This document shows positions 8,496 to 16,236 of a DNA stretch of 64,000 bases, piece by piece. Under the pieces are notes generated by a model. The model did not search any database. It was given only the letters and a program-made list of their open reading frames with translations, and was not told the DNA's origin. The stretch is from Algoriphagus marincola DSM 16067 (GTDB lineage: Bacteria; Bacteroidota; Bacteroidia; Cytophagales; Cyclobacteriaceae): the NCBI RefSeq assembly GCF_000429405.1, contig NZ_AUBU01000001.1, forward strand, positions 443,321 through 507,320. The letters run 5' to 3'. Numbering within the stretch: position 1 is the first letter of the stretch; each line of letters starts with the position of its first letter. A program made the position numbers and the translations under genes.

Positions 8496-9115
8496 ATGCA
8501 GCGCTGATTGAGGGTGTAAGCATGGGCTTGGTTCTATCCGCAATGATTGGACCTGTTTTTTTTACCCTGATTCAGAGTAGCTTGGAGTATGGCTTTAGGC
8601 GAACGGCAGTACTTGCTTTGGGAATTTTGGCAAGTGACTCGATTTATGTGATTGTTACCTATTTTGGAATTCGTTTTTTGGCAGACACGACGCTATTTGA
8701 GCAAGTTCTTGGCTATGTAGGAGGATTGATATTGATTGGTTTTGGGTTGATTTCTCTTGTGAAAAGACGAGCAGACCGACCCAGTACAGGTGGGCTCAGT
8801 ATTTCTAAAATCAAAAAACGAACTGCCTTTGCCAAGGGCTTTAGTATCAATGGGGTCAATCCCTTTGTCCTTGTTTTTTGGATTTCAATTGCCAGCTTGG
8901 TCTATCTAAAATCAAGTTGGGTTCCATCAGACATCCTTTTATATTATTCAGGCATCTTAATCACGGTTTTTAGTATTGATTTGCTGAAAGCATTTATCGC
9001 CAAAAAGCTCGCCCATTTAGTCACTCCTCGATTAATGCAAATTTTAAATAAGGTAGTCGGACTCATTATGGTAGGATTTGGTATTCGCCTGATTTGGTGG
9101 GCAAGTATGAATTGA
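8492..9115 (+). CDS. LysE family translocator
   Basis: 207-residue inner-membrane exporter of the LysE/RhtB superfamily, with about six hydrophobic segments. The N-terminal signature LSAMIGPVFFTLIQSSLEYG and the mid-protein NGVNPFVLVFWI segment are typical. The start is TTG at 8492, overlapping the TGA of the GH3 gene. The only in-frame ATG, at 8522, would remove the residues ALIEGVSMG that normally precede the family motif. The family moves amino acids and small derivatives outward. The overlap implies co-translation with the GH3-type enzyme. Confidence 0.87.
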   Translation: MNAALIEGVSMGLVLSAMIGPVFFTLIQSSLEYGFRRTAVLALGILASDSIYVIVTYFGIRFLADTTLFEQVLGYVGGLILIGFGLISLVKRRADRPSTGGLSISKIKKRTAFAKGFSINGVNPFVLVFWISIASLVYLKSSWVPSDILLYYSGILITVFSIDLLKAFIAKKLAHLVTPRLMQILNKVVGLIMVGFGIRLIWWASMN

Positions 9116-9195
9116 TTTCTGGAGTCTGATTCTATTTTGATTTTTTGTATCTTCCTGAATGTTAATTCTTTGAAATCTTTTAAATCAAAAGCATT

Positions 9196-10185
9196 ATGGA
9201 ATCAAAGTATGGATTTTTGAAAATGACCATCGGTGAGTTTGAGGCGTGGATGAATAATAAGCACATTGCGCGGACAATTTTGAGTGTGCAGCAGCACCAT
9301 ACCTGGGTGCCTAATTATGATCACTTCGATGGGAGTAATCATTTTGAGCGGCAACTTGCTATGAAAAATCATCACGTGGGGGCCAATGGATGGAGTGATA
9401 TCGGTCAGCATTTTACCATTTTCCCAGATGGTATCATCTTAACTGGCAGATCACTCGAAGCTACTCCAGCCTGTATTTATGGCGCCAATCAGCATTCAAT
9501 CTGTTTTGAACATTTGGGGGATTTTGATCAGGGAGGCGATCAAATGCGCCTAGAACAGCGCAATGCCATCATTCGTGCTACTGCAGTCATTTGTCGGAAA
9601 TTCAATCTTCCAATCAATCCTTTCAGTATCGTTTATCACCATTGGTATGAATTGGGTACAGGCAGGCGAACAAATGGTAGTGGCTCTACCAAATCTTGTC
9701 CGGGTACCAATTTCTTTGGAGGAAATAAGGTGGAAGATTTTCAAAAGTATTTTGCTCCCTTGGTACAGGCAGAGCTTACGGGGGGTGCTTTACCACCAAT
9801 TCCCCCAAGTATGAAATATGCAGTAGTTACTGCAAATATTTTGAATGTGAGAACTGCGCCTAAAGGAAGTGCTTCGAAGGCCTCAGATAGACCACCCGTG
9901 GAGCGTGGGGCAGTTTTGCGAATTTACGATGAGTCCAATGGATGGCTGAAAATTTCCAAGAGTCAGTCTCATTGGGTTTATGGCCGATATACTGAGTCGG
10001 TAGATCGAGCAACGGTCAATGCATCTGTTTTGAGAGTAAGAAGTGGGCCGGGGACAAACTTCTCTATTGTTGGTACCCTTCCCAAATCAGAGGAGGTTTT
10101 TATAGCAGAGGAAAAGTCAGGCTGGTGTAAGCTGGCACTGGAAGAAAAATGGCTCAGTAAACAGTATTTAGATTTTGTAGCGTGA
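9196..10185 (+). CDS. N-acetylmuramoyl-L-alanine amidase with two SH3-like domains
   Basis: 329-residue protein. Residues about 25-185 form an Amidase_2 (PGRP-like) domain with zinc-ligand candidates at His34/35 (QQHHTWVPN), the YHHWYELG segment near residue 150 and KSCPGTNFF. Residues about 208-268 and 270-327 are bacterial SH3 domains, marked by ILNVRTAP and VLRVRSGPGTNFS. It would cut the bond between MurNAc and the stem peptide. Unusually there is no signal peptide, as in phage or toxin-type amidases. It may be released by lysis or non-classical export, or act in the cytosol on recycled fragments. It is transcribed towards the alanine dehydrogenase gene, with a shared terminator between them. 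Confidence 0.87.
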   Translation: MESKYGFLKMTIGEFEAWMNNKHIARTILSVQQHHTWVPNYDHFDGSNHFERQLAMKNHHVGANGWSDIGQHFTIFPDGIILTGRSLEATPACIYGANQHSICFEHLGDFDQGGDQMRLEQRNAIIRATAVICRKFNLPINPFSIVYHHWYELGTGRRTNGSGSTKSCPGTNFFGGNKVEDFQKYFAPLVQAELTGGALPPIPPSMKYAVVTANILNVRTAPKGSASKASDRPPVERGAVLRIYDESNGWLKISKSQSHWVYGRYTESVDRATVNASVLRVRSGPGTNFSIVGTLPKSEEVFIAEEKSGWCKLALEEKWLSKQYLDFVA

Positions 10186-10197
10186 AATGGAAATAAA

Positions 10198-10275
10198 AAA
10201 ATCCCCGAGACCTGGACTGATCTGCCCCCAATAAGTGTCTAACTTTTTGGGGGCAGATCAAGTTTCGGGGATTTT
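10198..10275. terminator. bidirectional terminator with insertion in its loop
   Basis: The arms AAAATCCCCGA (10198-10208) and TCGGGGATTTT (10265-10275) pair perfectly over 11 bp and are flanked by A-rich and T-rich sequence, as expected for a terminator shared by the convergent amidase and alanine dehydrogenase genes. The loop is far too long (56 nt) because it contains a second perfect 12-bp inverted repeat at 10218-10260. Confidence 0.75.
10218..10260. mobile_element. 43-bp IS3-like remnant or minimal element
   Basis: TGATCTGCCCCC (10218-10229) and GGGGGCAGATCA (10249-10260) are perfect inverted repeats. The right half continues inward as complement of CCCCCAAAAAGTTAGACACT, which resembles the terminal inverted repeat of IS3-family elements of Bacteroidota. 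Left end and right end are almost fused, with no transposase between them. It is probably an internally deleted IS or a MITE-like insertion. No clear target duplication was seen. Family assignment is by pattern recognition only. Confidence 0.5.
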
Positions 10276-10293
10276 CATTCAGTCTAGTTTGTC

Positions 10294-11406
10294 TTAAAGA
10301 TACTTTTCTACCGGAACGTAGTTCATTCCGAATGCCTCAGCTACAGCTTTGTAGACAATATCTCCATTGATAACATTCAGACCCGGGATTAATTCTGCAT
10401 TTTCCTGAGCAGCTTTTTTCCAACCCTTATCAGCTAGTTGAATAGCATAAGGTAGGGTCGCGTTGGTCAAGGCTAGGGTAGAGGTATAAGGTACAGCCCC
10501 TGGCATATTTGCAACGCAGTAGTGTACGACATCATCAATGATGAAAGTAGGGTTCTCGTGAGTAGTTGGCTTACACGTCTCGATACATCCACCTTGATCT
10601 ACCGCTACATCGACAAGTACGGTACCAGGTCTCATGTCTTTCAGCATATCTCGAGTGATCAGGTGAGGAGCTTTTGCTCCTGGAATCAATACTGCCCCGA
10701 TGATCAAGTCTGCAGATTTGATCATTTTGCGAATGTTATATTCATTGGACATCATGGTATTGACATTTGCAGGCATCACGTCTTCCAGATATCTCATTCT
10801 CTGAAGTGAAACGTCCATGATGGTCACATCAGCTCCTAATCCAGCAGCCATCCATGCTGCTTGCGTACCCACGATACCGCCTCCTAGGATTAAGACTTTT
10901 GCAGGAAGTACTCCTGGTACACCACCTAAAAGAATTCCTCGTCCTTTCAATGGCTTTTCAAGGTAGTTGGCGCCTTTTTGTACAGACATTCTGCCAGCCA
11001 CTTCTGACATCGGGATTAATAGTGGAAGACTTCGGTCAGACTTCTCTACTGTTTCATAGGCAAGACAAACTGCCTTGCTATCTACCATGGCCTTGGTCAA
11101 AGGCTCATGCGAAGCAAAGTGAAAATACGTGAAAAGAAGTTGGTCCTCTTTGATCAGTGCATACTCAGGCTCGATAGGCTCTTTTACCTTGATGATCATC
11201 TCGGCAATCTCGTAGGTAGCCTCGATGGTAGGGAGTATTTTAGCTCCTGCAGTTTCGTATTCGCTGTCAGAAAAGCCACTGCCTTCTCCGGCTGTGTGCT
11301 GTACATAGACCGTATGGCCTCTTTTGACCAATTCCTTGGCTCCCGCAGGAGTCAATGCTACTCGGTTCTCGTTGTTTTTGATTTCCTTGGGAACGCCTAT
11401 AATCAT
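10294..11406 (-). CDS. ald: alanine dehydrogenase
   Basis: 370-residue NAD-dependent alanine dehydrogenase, converting L-alanine to pyruvate and ammonia. The N-terminal signature MIIGVPKEIKNNENRVALTP is diagnostic. Catalytic-site candidates are the lysine in MIIKVKEP (residues 73-75) and His96 in YFHFASHEP, matching Lys74 and His95 of the Bacillus enzyme. The Rossmann motif LILGGGIVGTQAA is near residue 170, and the C-terminal part reads NMPGAVPYTSTLALTNATLPY. The length is standard. It is divergent from the 2-oxoacid dehydrogenase E1 gene, and the shared AT-rich region contains Lrp-like boxes. A good promoter lies 30 bases upstream. Confidence 0.96.
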   Translation of the reverse strand: MIIGVPKEIKNNENRVALTPAGAKELVKRGHTVYVQHTAGEGSGFSDSEYETAGAKILPTIEATYEIAEMIIKVKEPIEPEYALIKEDQLLFTYFHFASHEPLTKAMVDSKAVCLAYETVEKSDRSLPLLIPMSEVAGRMSVQKGANYLEKPLKGRGILLGGVPGVLPAKVLILGGGIVGTQAAWMAAGLGADVTIMDVSLQRMRYLEDVMPANVNTMMSNEYNIRKMIKSADLIIGAVLIPGAKAPHLITRDMLKDMRPGTVLVDVAVDQGGCIETCKPTTHENPTFIIDDVVHYCVANMPGAVPYTSTLALTNATLPYAIQLADKGWKKAAQENAELIPGLNVINGDIVYKAVAEAFGMNYVPVEKYL

Positions 11407-11435
11407 AGCTAGTTTTATTTGGATTTACAGAGGCG

Positions 11436-11468
11436 CAAAGATAATCAGGAGGAAGCTTTTGAGAGCAA
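11436..11468 (-). promoter_or_regulatory. promoter of ald
   Basis: On the minus strand, TATCTTTG (complement of 11436-11443) matches the Bacteroidota -7 consensus TAnnTTTG. A TTG (complement of 11466-11468) lies 22 bases upstream as a -33 element. Transcription would begin about 25 bases before the ald start codon. Confidence 0.6.
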
Positions 11469-11512
11469 TTTTTAGAATAGTATTTGGTCTGATTTTGAAA
11501 ATTCTTCGAAAT

Positions 11513-11527
11513 CAGAATTTTATTCTT
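11513..11527. promoter_or_regulatory. Lrp/AsnC-like operator box 1
   Basis: CAGAATTTTATTCTT matches 13 of 15 positions of the E. coli Lrp consensus YAGHAWATTWTDCTR. It lies about 45 bases upstream of the ald -33 element. Whether a regulator of that family binds here is inference; no lrp gene is present in the window. Confidence 0.45.
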
Positions 11528-11580
11528 TTTTTAAAATTATGAATCGATTTAATTTCAAAATTTAAATTTTTGAAGTGAAA

Positions 11581-11593
11581 TATTCTGAGAATA
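11581..11593. promoter_or_regulatory. palindrome between the two Lrp-like boxes
   Basis: TATTCTGAGAATA is a perfect inverted repeat around a central G, with the half-site AGAAT also found in the flanking Lrp-like boxes. It may be a third, weaker site of the same regulator. Confidence 0.35.
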
Positions 11594-11672
11594 ATTATTG
11601 GTAAAAATAGGTGAGTATAAAAGATTATGAAGGTTTCATTTTTAGATTTTTATATCAGTAAAATCAATTAAT

Positions 11673-11687
11673 CAGAATAAAATTCTG
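11673..11687. promoter_or_regulatory. Lrp/AsnC-like operator box 2
   Basis: CAGAATAAAATTCTG is a perfect palindrome of 6-bp arms around AAA and matches 13 of 15 positions of the Lrp consensus; only the centre deviates. It lies about 60 bases upstream of the -33 element of the E1 gene promoter. Confidence 0.5.
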
Positions 11688-11747
11688 TTTTTATCGTATT
11701 AAAATCCTTTTATCAAAATTTTTGATTGATATTTTATTCTAAAGATA

Positions 11748-11778
11748 TTTGCAAAACAGATCGATTTGGTTATTTTTG
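11748..11778 (+). promoter_or_regulatory. promoter of the 2-oxoacid dehydrogenase E1 gene
   Basis: TTTG at 11748-11751 and TATTTTTG at 11771-11778 are separated by 19 bases, a full match to the Bacteroidota vegetative promoter TTTG-N19-TAnnTTTG. The predicted leader is about 45 bases. Confidence 0.65.
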
Positions 11779-11831
11779 GTAATTGAGAAAAATACCTTAA
11801 AAACCCAAAGTAACTCTAGATTAATAATTGA

Positions 11832-14246
11832 ATGGCAACAGCAGAGAAAAGTGTAAAAAAGACTCAAGATTCGACTGCAGACCGCGAGGCAGTTTTAAAT
11901 GATTTTCGAATCGCACTCATTAGTAGGCATGCTTCCCTTATGGGAAGAAAAGAAGTCTTTATGGGGAAAGCTAAATTCGGAATCTTCGGAGACGGTAAAG
12001 AACTTGCACAGATTGCCATGGCTAGAGCTTTTCAAAAGGGTGATTTTAGAGCCGGTTATTATCGAGATCAAACTTTTATGTTCGCATTGGGCGAGCTGAC
12101 TGTTCAGCAATATTTTGCACAACTCTATGCGCACACCAATGTAGATGCCGAACCTGCATCTGCGGGCCGATTGATGAATGGCCACTTTGCTACCCGTTCT
12201 TTAAATGATGACGGATCTTGGAAATCCCTCACTGACCGATATAATTCAGCGGCAGATATTTCCCCGACTGCTGCTCAAATGCCAAAACTTCTCGGACTTG
12301 CTTTTGCTTCAAAACTGTACCGAGAGAATAAAGGCTTAAAAGGATTTAAGGATTTTTCGATCAATGGTAATGAAGTGGCATGGGGCACTATAGGAAATGC
12401 CTCTACTTCTGAAGGGATGTTTTTTGAATCCATCAATGCTGCCGGAGTTCTGCAGGTCCCAATGGTTACGGCCATTTGGGATGATGGGTATGGAATATCG
12501 GTTCCTCAAGAATTTCATACTACTAAAGGAAGTATTTCTGAAGTATTAGAAGGATTCCAGAGAAATGATGAGAAAAAAGGCTTTGAAATCATCCGGGTAA
12601 AAGGATGGGATTATGAAGCTCTATTCAATGCCTTTCAGAAAGCTGGTAATATCGCTCGATCAGAACATGCTCCAGTGCTCATTCATGTGCAGGAAATGAC
12701 CCAGCCGCAAGGACATAGTACCTCAGGTTCCCATGAGCGATACAAGTCCAAAGAGCGATTGGATTGGGAAAAGGAATGGGATTGTATCAAGCAGTTTAGA
12801 GAATATATTCTTTCTCGGGAACTTGCCTCAGCCGACGAATTGGATAAGATCGATGCGGAAGCAAAAGCGCAAGTCAAAAAAGAGAAGGAAGCTGCCTGGA
12901 ATGACTTTTTAGGAGAAATCAAAGAGGAGCTTAAAGAAGCTGTGTCTTTGATTCGTGATGCTGCCCAAACTAGCAATCGAAAGGTAGTTTTGGAGCAATT
13001 AGTCCAAGATCTATCAAAAACAATCAACCCTATCCGTAAAGATGTAATCTCCACGGTTAGAAAGGCACTTTTAAATCTTCGGTTTGATCAAAGCGAAGCA
13101 AAGAACAAGTTGCAAACTTGGTATCAGCAGCAGCAAGAAAAGAATTTTGACCGTTACAGTAGTCATCTTTACTCCCAATCAGAATGGTCGGCCTTGAAAG
13201 TGGCAGAAAGATTACCTGAGTTTTCTGAAGATTCGTCCATTGTGGATGGTAGAGAGGTTTTACAGGCATTTTTTGATTACAAACTTGAAAATGATCCGAG
13301 GTTTTTTGCCTTTGGAGAGGACGTCGGAAAGATCGGAGACGTCAATCAAGCTTTTGCAGGCCTGCAAGCTAAATATGGAGATCTTCGTGTCTCGGATACG
13401 GGGATTAGAGAGTGTACCATCGTAGGACAGGGAATTGGAGCTGCCTTGCGAGGTCTAAAACCAGTAGCAGAAATTCAGTATTTGGACTATCTTCTATATG
13501 GAATTCAGATGCTTTCGGATGATTTGGCTTCCCTTCAATACAGAACCAAAGGAGGTCAGAAGGCACCACTTATTGTGAGGACAAGAGGTCATAGATTGGA
13601 AGGTGTATGGCATGCGGGCTCACCGATGGGGATGATTCTTTCGGCTCTTCGTGGCATGCTTATTTGCGTACCTAGAGATATGACTCAAGCTGCAGGCATG
13701 TATAATACCTTGCTGCAGTCGGATGATCCGGCACTTGTGATCGAATGTCTGAATGGATATAGGCTAAAGGAAAAAATGCCTGAAAATATGGGTGAATATA
13801 CGGTTCCCATGGGCAAGCCAGAGGTTTTACGTTCCGGTAAGGATATTACTTTAGTGACCTATGGTTCCATGTGTCGAATCGTACTGGAAGCCGCTGAGGA
13901 ATTATCTGAAATGGATATTGATGTGGAAGTGATCGATGTACAAACCCTAATTCCATTTGATAGATTTGGAGTCATTGGGGAGTCTGTCAAAAAGACTAAC
14001 AGGGTGATTTTTGCTGATGAAGATGTACCGGGTGGAGCATCGGCATACATGCTACAGCAGGCTATTGAAGAACAACAACTGTTTAAGTTTTTGGATTCTG
14101 AGCCGCAGACACTTGCTGCCAAGGCCCATAGACCTGCCTACTCTTCCGATGGAGATTATTTCTCCAAGCCTAGTACAGAGGATGTGATCGAGAAAGTTTA
14201 CCTACTTATGCATGAGGTCAATCCCAAGAAGTTTCCAAAATTCTAA
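11832..14246 (+). CDS. 2-oxoacid dehydrogenase E1, fused alpha and beta subunits
   Basis: 804-residue thiamine diphosphate-dependent E1 component, most likely of the branched-chain 2-oxoacid (2-oxoisovalerate) dehydrogenase complex. Residues about 20-400 are E1 alpha, with the cofactor region IGNASTSEGMFFESINAAGV and DDGYGISVPQEFHT. A charged, helical linker follows (residues about 340-460). Residues about 475-800 are E1 beta: FAFGEDVGKIGDV, YGDLRVSDTGIRECTIVGQG and FADEDVPGGASAYM are typical. Separate subunits are the rule elsewhere; the fusion is known in Bacteroidota. E2 and E3 are not in this window. It is divergent from ald with shared Lrp-like sites, which fits amino-acid-responsive control. 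Confidence 0.92.
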   Translation: MATAEKSVKKTQDSTADREAVLNDFRIALISRHASLMGRKEVFMGKAKFGIFGDGKELAQIAMARAFQKGDFRAGYYRDQTFMFALGELTVQQYFAQLYAHTNVDAEPASAGRLMNGHFATRSLNDDGSWKSLTDRYNSAADISPTAAQMPKLLGLAFASKLYRENKGLKGFKDFSINGNEVAWGTIGNASTSEGMFFESINAAGVLQVPMVTAIWDDGYGISVPQEFHTTKGSISEVLEGFQRNDEKKGFEIIRVKGWDYEALFNAFQKAGNIARSEHAPVLIHVQEMTQPQGHSTSGSHERYKSKERLDWEKEWDCIKQFREYILSRELASADELDKIDAEAKAQVKKEKEAAWNDFLGEIKEELKEAVSLIRDAAQTSNRKVVLEQLVQDLSKTINPIRKDVISTVRKALLNLRFDQSEAKNKLQTWYQQQQEKNFDRYSSHLYSQSEWSALKVAERLPEFSEDSSIVDGREVLQAFFDYKLENDPRFFAFGEDVGKIGDVNQAFAGLQAKYGDLRVSDTGIRECTIVGQGIGAALRGLKPVAEIQYLDYLLYGIQMLSDDLASLQYRTKGGQKAPLIVRTRGHRLEGVWHAGSPMGMILSALRGMLICVPRDMTQAAGMYNTLLQSDDPALVIECLNGYRLKEKMPENMGEYTVPMGKPEVLRSGKDITLVTYGSMCRIVLEAAEELSEMDIDVEVIDVQTLIPFDRFGVIGESVKKTNRVIFADEDVPGGASAYMLQQAIEEQQLFKFLDSEPQTLAAKAHRPAYSSDGDYFSKPSTEDVIEKVYLLMHEVNPKKFPKF

Positions 14247-14266
14247 AATCAACGAATACAAATAGA

Positions 14267-14297
14267 AAAGGGAGGTTTTTGAAAACCTCCCTTTTTT
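14267..14297. terminator. bidirectional Rho-independent terminator
   Basis: AAAGGGAGGTTTT and AAAACCTCCCTTT form a long perfect stem with a short loop, followed by seven T residues on the plus strand and preceded by A residues. It separates the convergent E1 and lipoprotein genes and ends both. Confidence 0.9.
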
Positions 14298-14971
14298 TAT
14301 GGATTTCTAGTGATTTGCCTCAGCGTAAATTCGCTTGTGGATACTTCGTTGCTTCTGTTTAGCTGCCTATCCTGGACCTGTAGGTCAATTCTTACCGTAT
14401 CATTTCTGAAAATGGATTCCCAACCTGAGGAAAGCATCGCGTATTTAATATTTCCTTCTACAGCTTGTCCATCTTCTGAGGTTAGGATTCGCGGGAATCG
14501 CCCATTGAAAGTGGTGAAAAACGGAGGATCTTCCCATCTAAACTCTGTGAATTGACCGTTTCGCTTGATGAAGAATTTTACAAAGATGTTGTACTGATTG
14601 GGGTTTTGCTCCACCCAAATCGTGTCTTTCACGGTTTGGTTATTGACAATCGGATCAATCACCCAATCAATTGGATTGTAGGTGGGTGCTTCTGGTGGCC
14701 GATTAGAATAAGTGATCAAATTCCCCGCAGCATCTCTTTTATAATTTAATGCATTGAAAGGCGGATTGATATCTGTGGCTGATAAACCCAAGTCACCTTC
14801 AGCGTCCTGAAAGTCTATCCCAACAATCAAGGAATCAGGTCCTGCGGTGGAGACATATTCTACAGATTCGAAACTGATAGAAGGCACGGAAGGAAAGTTG
14901 TCTGGAGGGTTGACGCAACCGGCTGCTAAAAAAGCCAAAAAGAAAACTCCCGATATTCTGTGTAAACGCAT
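14297..14971 (-). CDS. hypothetical lipoprotein
   Basis: About 224-residue lipoprotein of unknown function. I use the internal ATG at 14971, because RLHRISGVFFLAFLAAGC is then a complete lipoprotein signal peptide. The longer frame to 15022 would add 17 residues in front of it. The mature part contains SLIVGIDFQDAEGDLGLS, a segment common in Cytophagales lipoproteins with a single beta-sandwich domain, and ends RQITRNP. It is divergent from the LuxE-like gene with about 62 bases between the starts. No enzyme motif was seen. Confidence 0.75.
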   Translation of the reverse strand: MRLHRISGVFFLAFLAAGCVNPPDNFPSVPSISFESVEYVSTAGPDSLIVGIDFQDAEGDLGLSATDINPPFNALNYKRDAAGNLITYSNRPPEAPTYNPIDWVIDPIVNNQTVKDTIWVEQNPNQYNIFVKFFIKRNGQFTEFRWEDPPFFTTFNGRFPRILTSEDGQAVEGNIKYAMLSSGWESIFRNDTVRIDLQVQDRQLNRSNEVSTSEFTLRQITRNP

Positions 14972-15033
14972 GAGGCGAATTAATTTTGTTGCAGAATGGT
15001 TTTCCATTCCGAATTGATGCAAATTATAAAACG

Positions 15034-16029
15034 ATGCAGGATTTTAAAAGTTTTTCGGAAAAGCTGAAAGAATTTGTACCTAAAGACTTTGAAAGTCTGG
15101 CATTAGAGATTTTTCAGTTTCAGGCAATTCAAAATCCCATCTATAATAAGTATCTCAATGCACTTGGAGTGATTCCATCTGATATCAATAAGGTGGAGGA
15201 TATTCCTTTTTTACCAATCCGTTTTTTTAAGGATCATCCAGTGGTTTCTGCGGATTTAGACAATTTTGAAGCTTTCTTTTCCAGTTCGGGTACCACCGGA
15301 ATGATTACCAGTAAGCATTATTTCTGGTCCGAAAAGTGGTACTTGGATCACTCACTGAGGCTTTTTGAAAGGGAGTATGGATCCATCGAGGATTTTCATG
15401 TTTTGGCTTTGTTACCAGCATATTTAGAGCGAAAGGGAAGTAGTCTGGTGGCGATGGCGGATCATTTTATCCAAAAATCCCAATCTGTACATTCTGGATT
15501 TTACCTGTATAATCAGGAGGATTTGATGCAAAAGCTTCAGGTACTGAGATCGGATAAAAGAAAAGTTTTACTTCTCGGAGTCACATTTGCACTTTTGGAT
15601 TTGGCAGATTCGGGAAGGGATTTTGAGGAGATGGAGAATTTAATAGTGATGGAGACAGGGGGGATGAAGGGACGTCGGAAGGAAATGATCCGGGAAGAAG
15701 TTCATGATAGGCTAAAGCAATTTTTTCGGCTTGATGCGATTCATTCAGAATACGGGATGACCGAATTAATGTCTCAAGCCTATTCGAAAGGTGAGGGAAA
15801 ATATAACATGCCGGCTACCATGCGCGTTATGATACGAGATATAAATGATCCCTTTGCTTGGTCAGGCAGATCGCAAGGCGGTATCAATATTATCGATCTT
15901 GCAAATTTTCATTCTTGCGCATTTATTGAAACGCAAGATTTGGGAAGGATTGGAAAGGATGGAATGCTGGAGGTGCTTGGTCGCATTGACAATTCAGAAA
16001 TCCGTGGGTGTAATTTATTGGTGCAGTAA
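15034..16029 (+). CDS. LuxE-like acyl-protein synthetase / acyltransferase
   Basis: About 331-residue adenylate-forming protein related to LuxE acyl-protein synthetase. The ATP loop is FFSSSGTTGMITSKHYF near residue 85. Other conserved parts are LLLGVTFALLDLAD, IVMETGGMKGRRKEMIREE and HSEYGMTELMSQAYSKGEG. I start at ATG 15034, which gives MQDFKSFSEKLKEF; an upstream in-frame ATG at 14986 would overlap the divergent promoter region. In Bacteroidota the gene usually stands alone, without the lux genes, and its acyl substrate is not known. A small lipoprotein gene follows. Confidence 0.85.
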   Translation: MQDFKSFSEKLKEFVPKDFESLALEIFQFQAIQNPIYNKYLNALGVIPSDINKVEDIPFLPIRFFKDHPVVSADLDNFEAFFSSSGTTGMITSKHYFWSEKWYLDHSLRLFEREYGSIEDFHVLALLPAYLERKGSSLVAMADHFIQKSQSVHSGFYLYNQEDLMQKLQVLRSDKRKVLLLGVTFALLDLADSGRDFEEMENLIVMETGGMKGRRKEMIREEVHDRLKQFFRLDAIHSEYGMTELMSQAYSKGEGKYNMPATMRVMIRDINDPFAWSGRSQGGINIIDLANFHSCAFIETQDLGRIGKDGMLEVLGRIDNSEIRGCNLLVQ

Positions 16030-16080
16030 TTGTAAGAAAAGAATTAATTAAACATATTTGATTTCAAAATTATCAGATTG

Positions 16081-16200
16081 ATGAAAAGATTAGCCACAAT
16101 TGTAACCTTGATTGGTATTCTAGCTTTGGGAGCATGTGCTTCCAGTAAGCCATGTCCTGCTTATGCAAAAGCAGATGTAGTTGAAAAATCCAACGGATAA
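16081..16200 (+). CDS. 39-residue small lipoprotein
   Basis: A short gene encoding MKRLATIVTLIGILALGAC, a complete lipoprotein signal peptide with lipobox cysteine 19, followed by a 20-residue mature peptide starting ASSKPCPAYAKAD. The mature peptide contains a second Cys-Pro. Similar tiny lipoproteins with a CPAY segment occur in Cytophagales, as I recall. Function unknown. It lies 51 bases after the LuxE-like gene and directly before a strong bidirectional terminator, which supports a real transcript end. Confidence 0.7.
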   Translation: MKRLATIVTLIGILALGACASSKPCPAYAKADVVEKSNG

Positions 16201-16202
16201 AA

Positions 16203-16236
16203 AAATGCTGACCTTAATAGTCAGCATATTTTTTTA
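16203..16236. terminator. bidirectional terminator after the small lipoprotein gene
   Basis: ATGCTGAC (16205-16212) pairs with GTCAGCAT (16220-16227) around a 7-base loop, with a T-run on the right side and an A-run on the left. The stem contains the last codons and stop of the convergent response regulator gene. Confidence 0.85.

Larger units (their letters stand above)
11407..11831. promoter_or_regulatory. AT-rich divergent control region of ald and the E1 gene
   Basis: No gene is visible in these 425 bases. They hold a leftward promoter (11436-11468), a rightward promoter (11748-11778), two Lrp-like 15-mers (11513-11527 and 11673-11687) and a third palindrome TATTCTGAGAATA (11581-11593). 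The remainder is AT-rich with scattered TTTTATTCT-type half-sites, for example near 11732. This is what one expects for a wrapped, multi-site Lrp/AsnC regulatory region. Confidence 0.6.
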
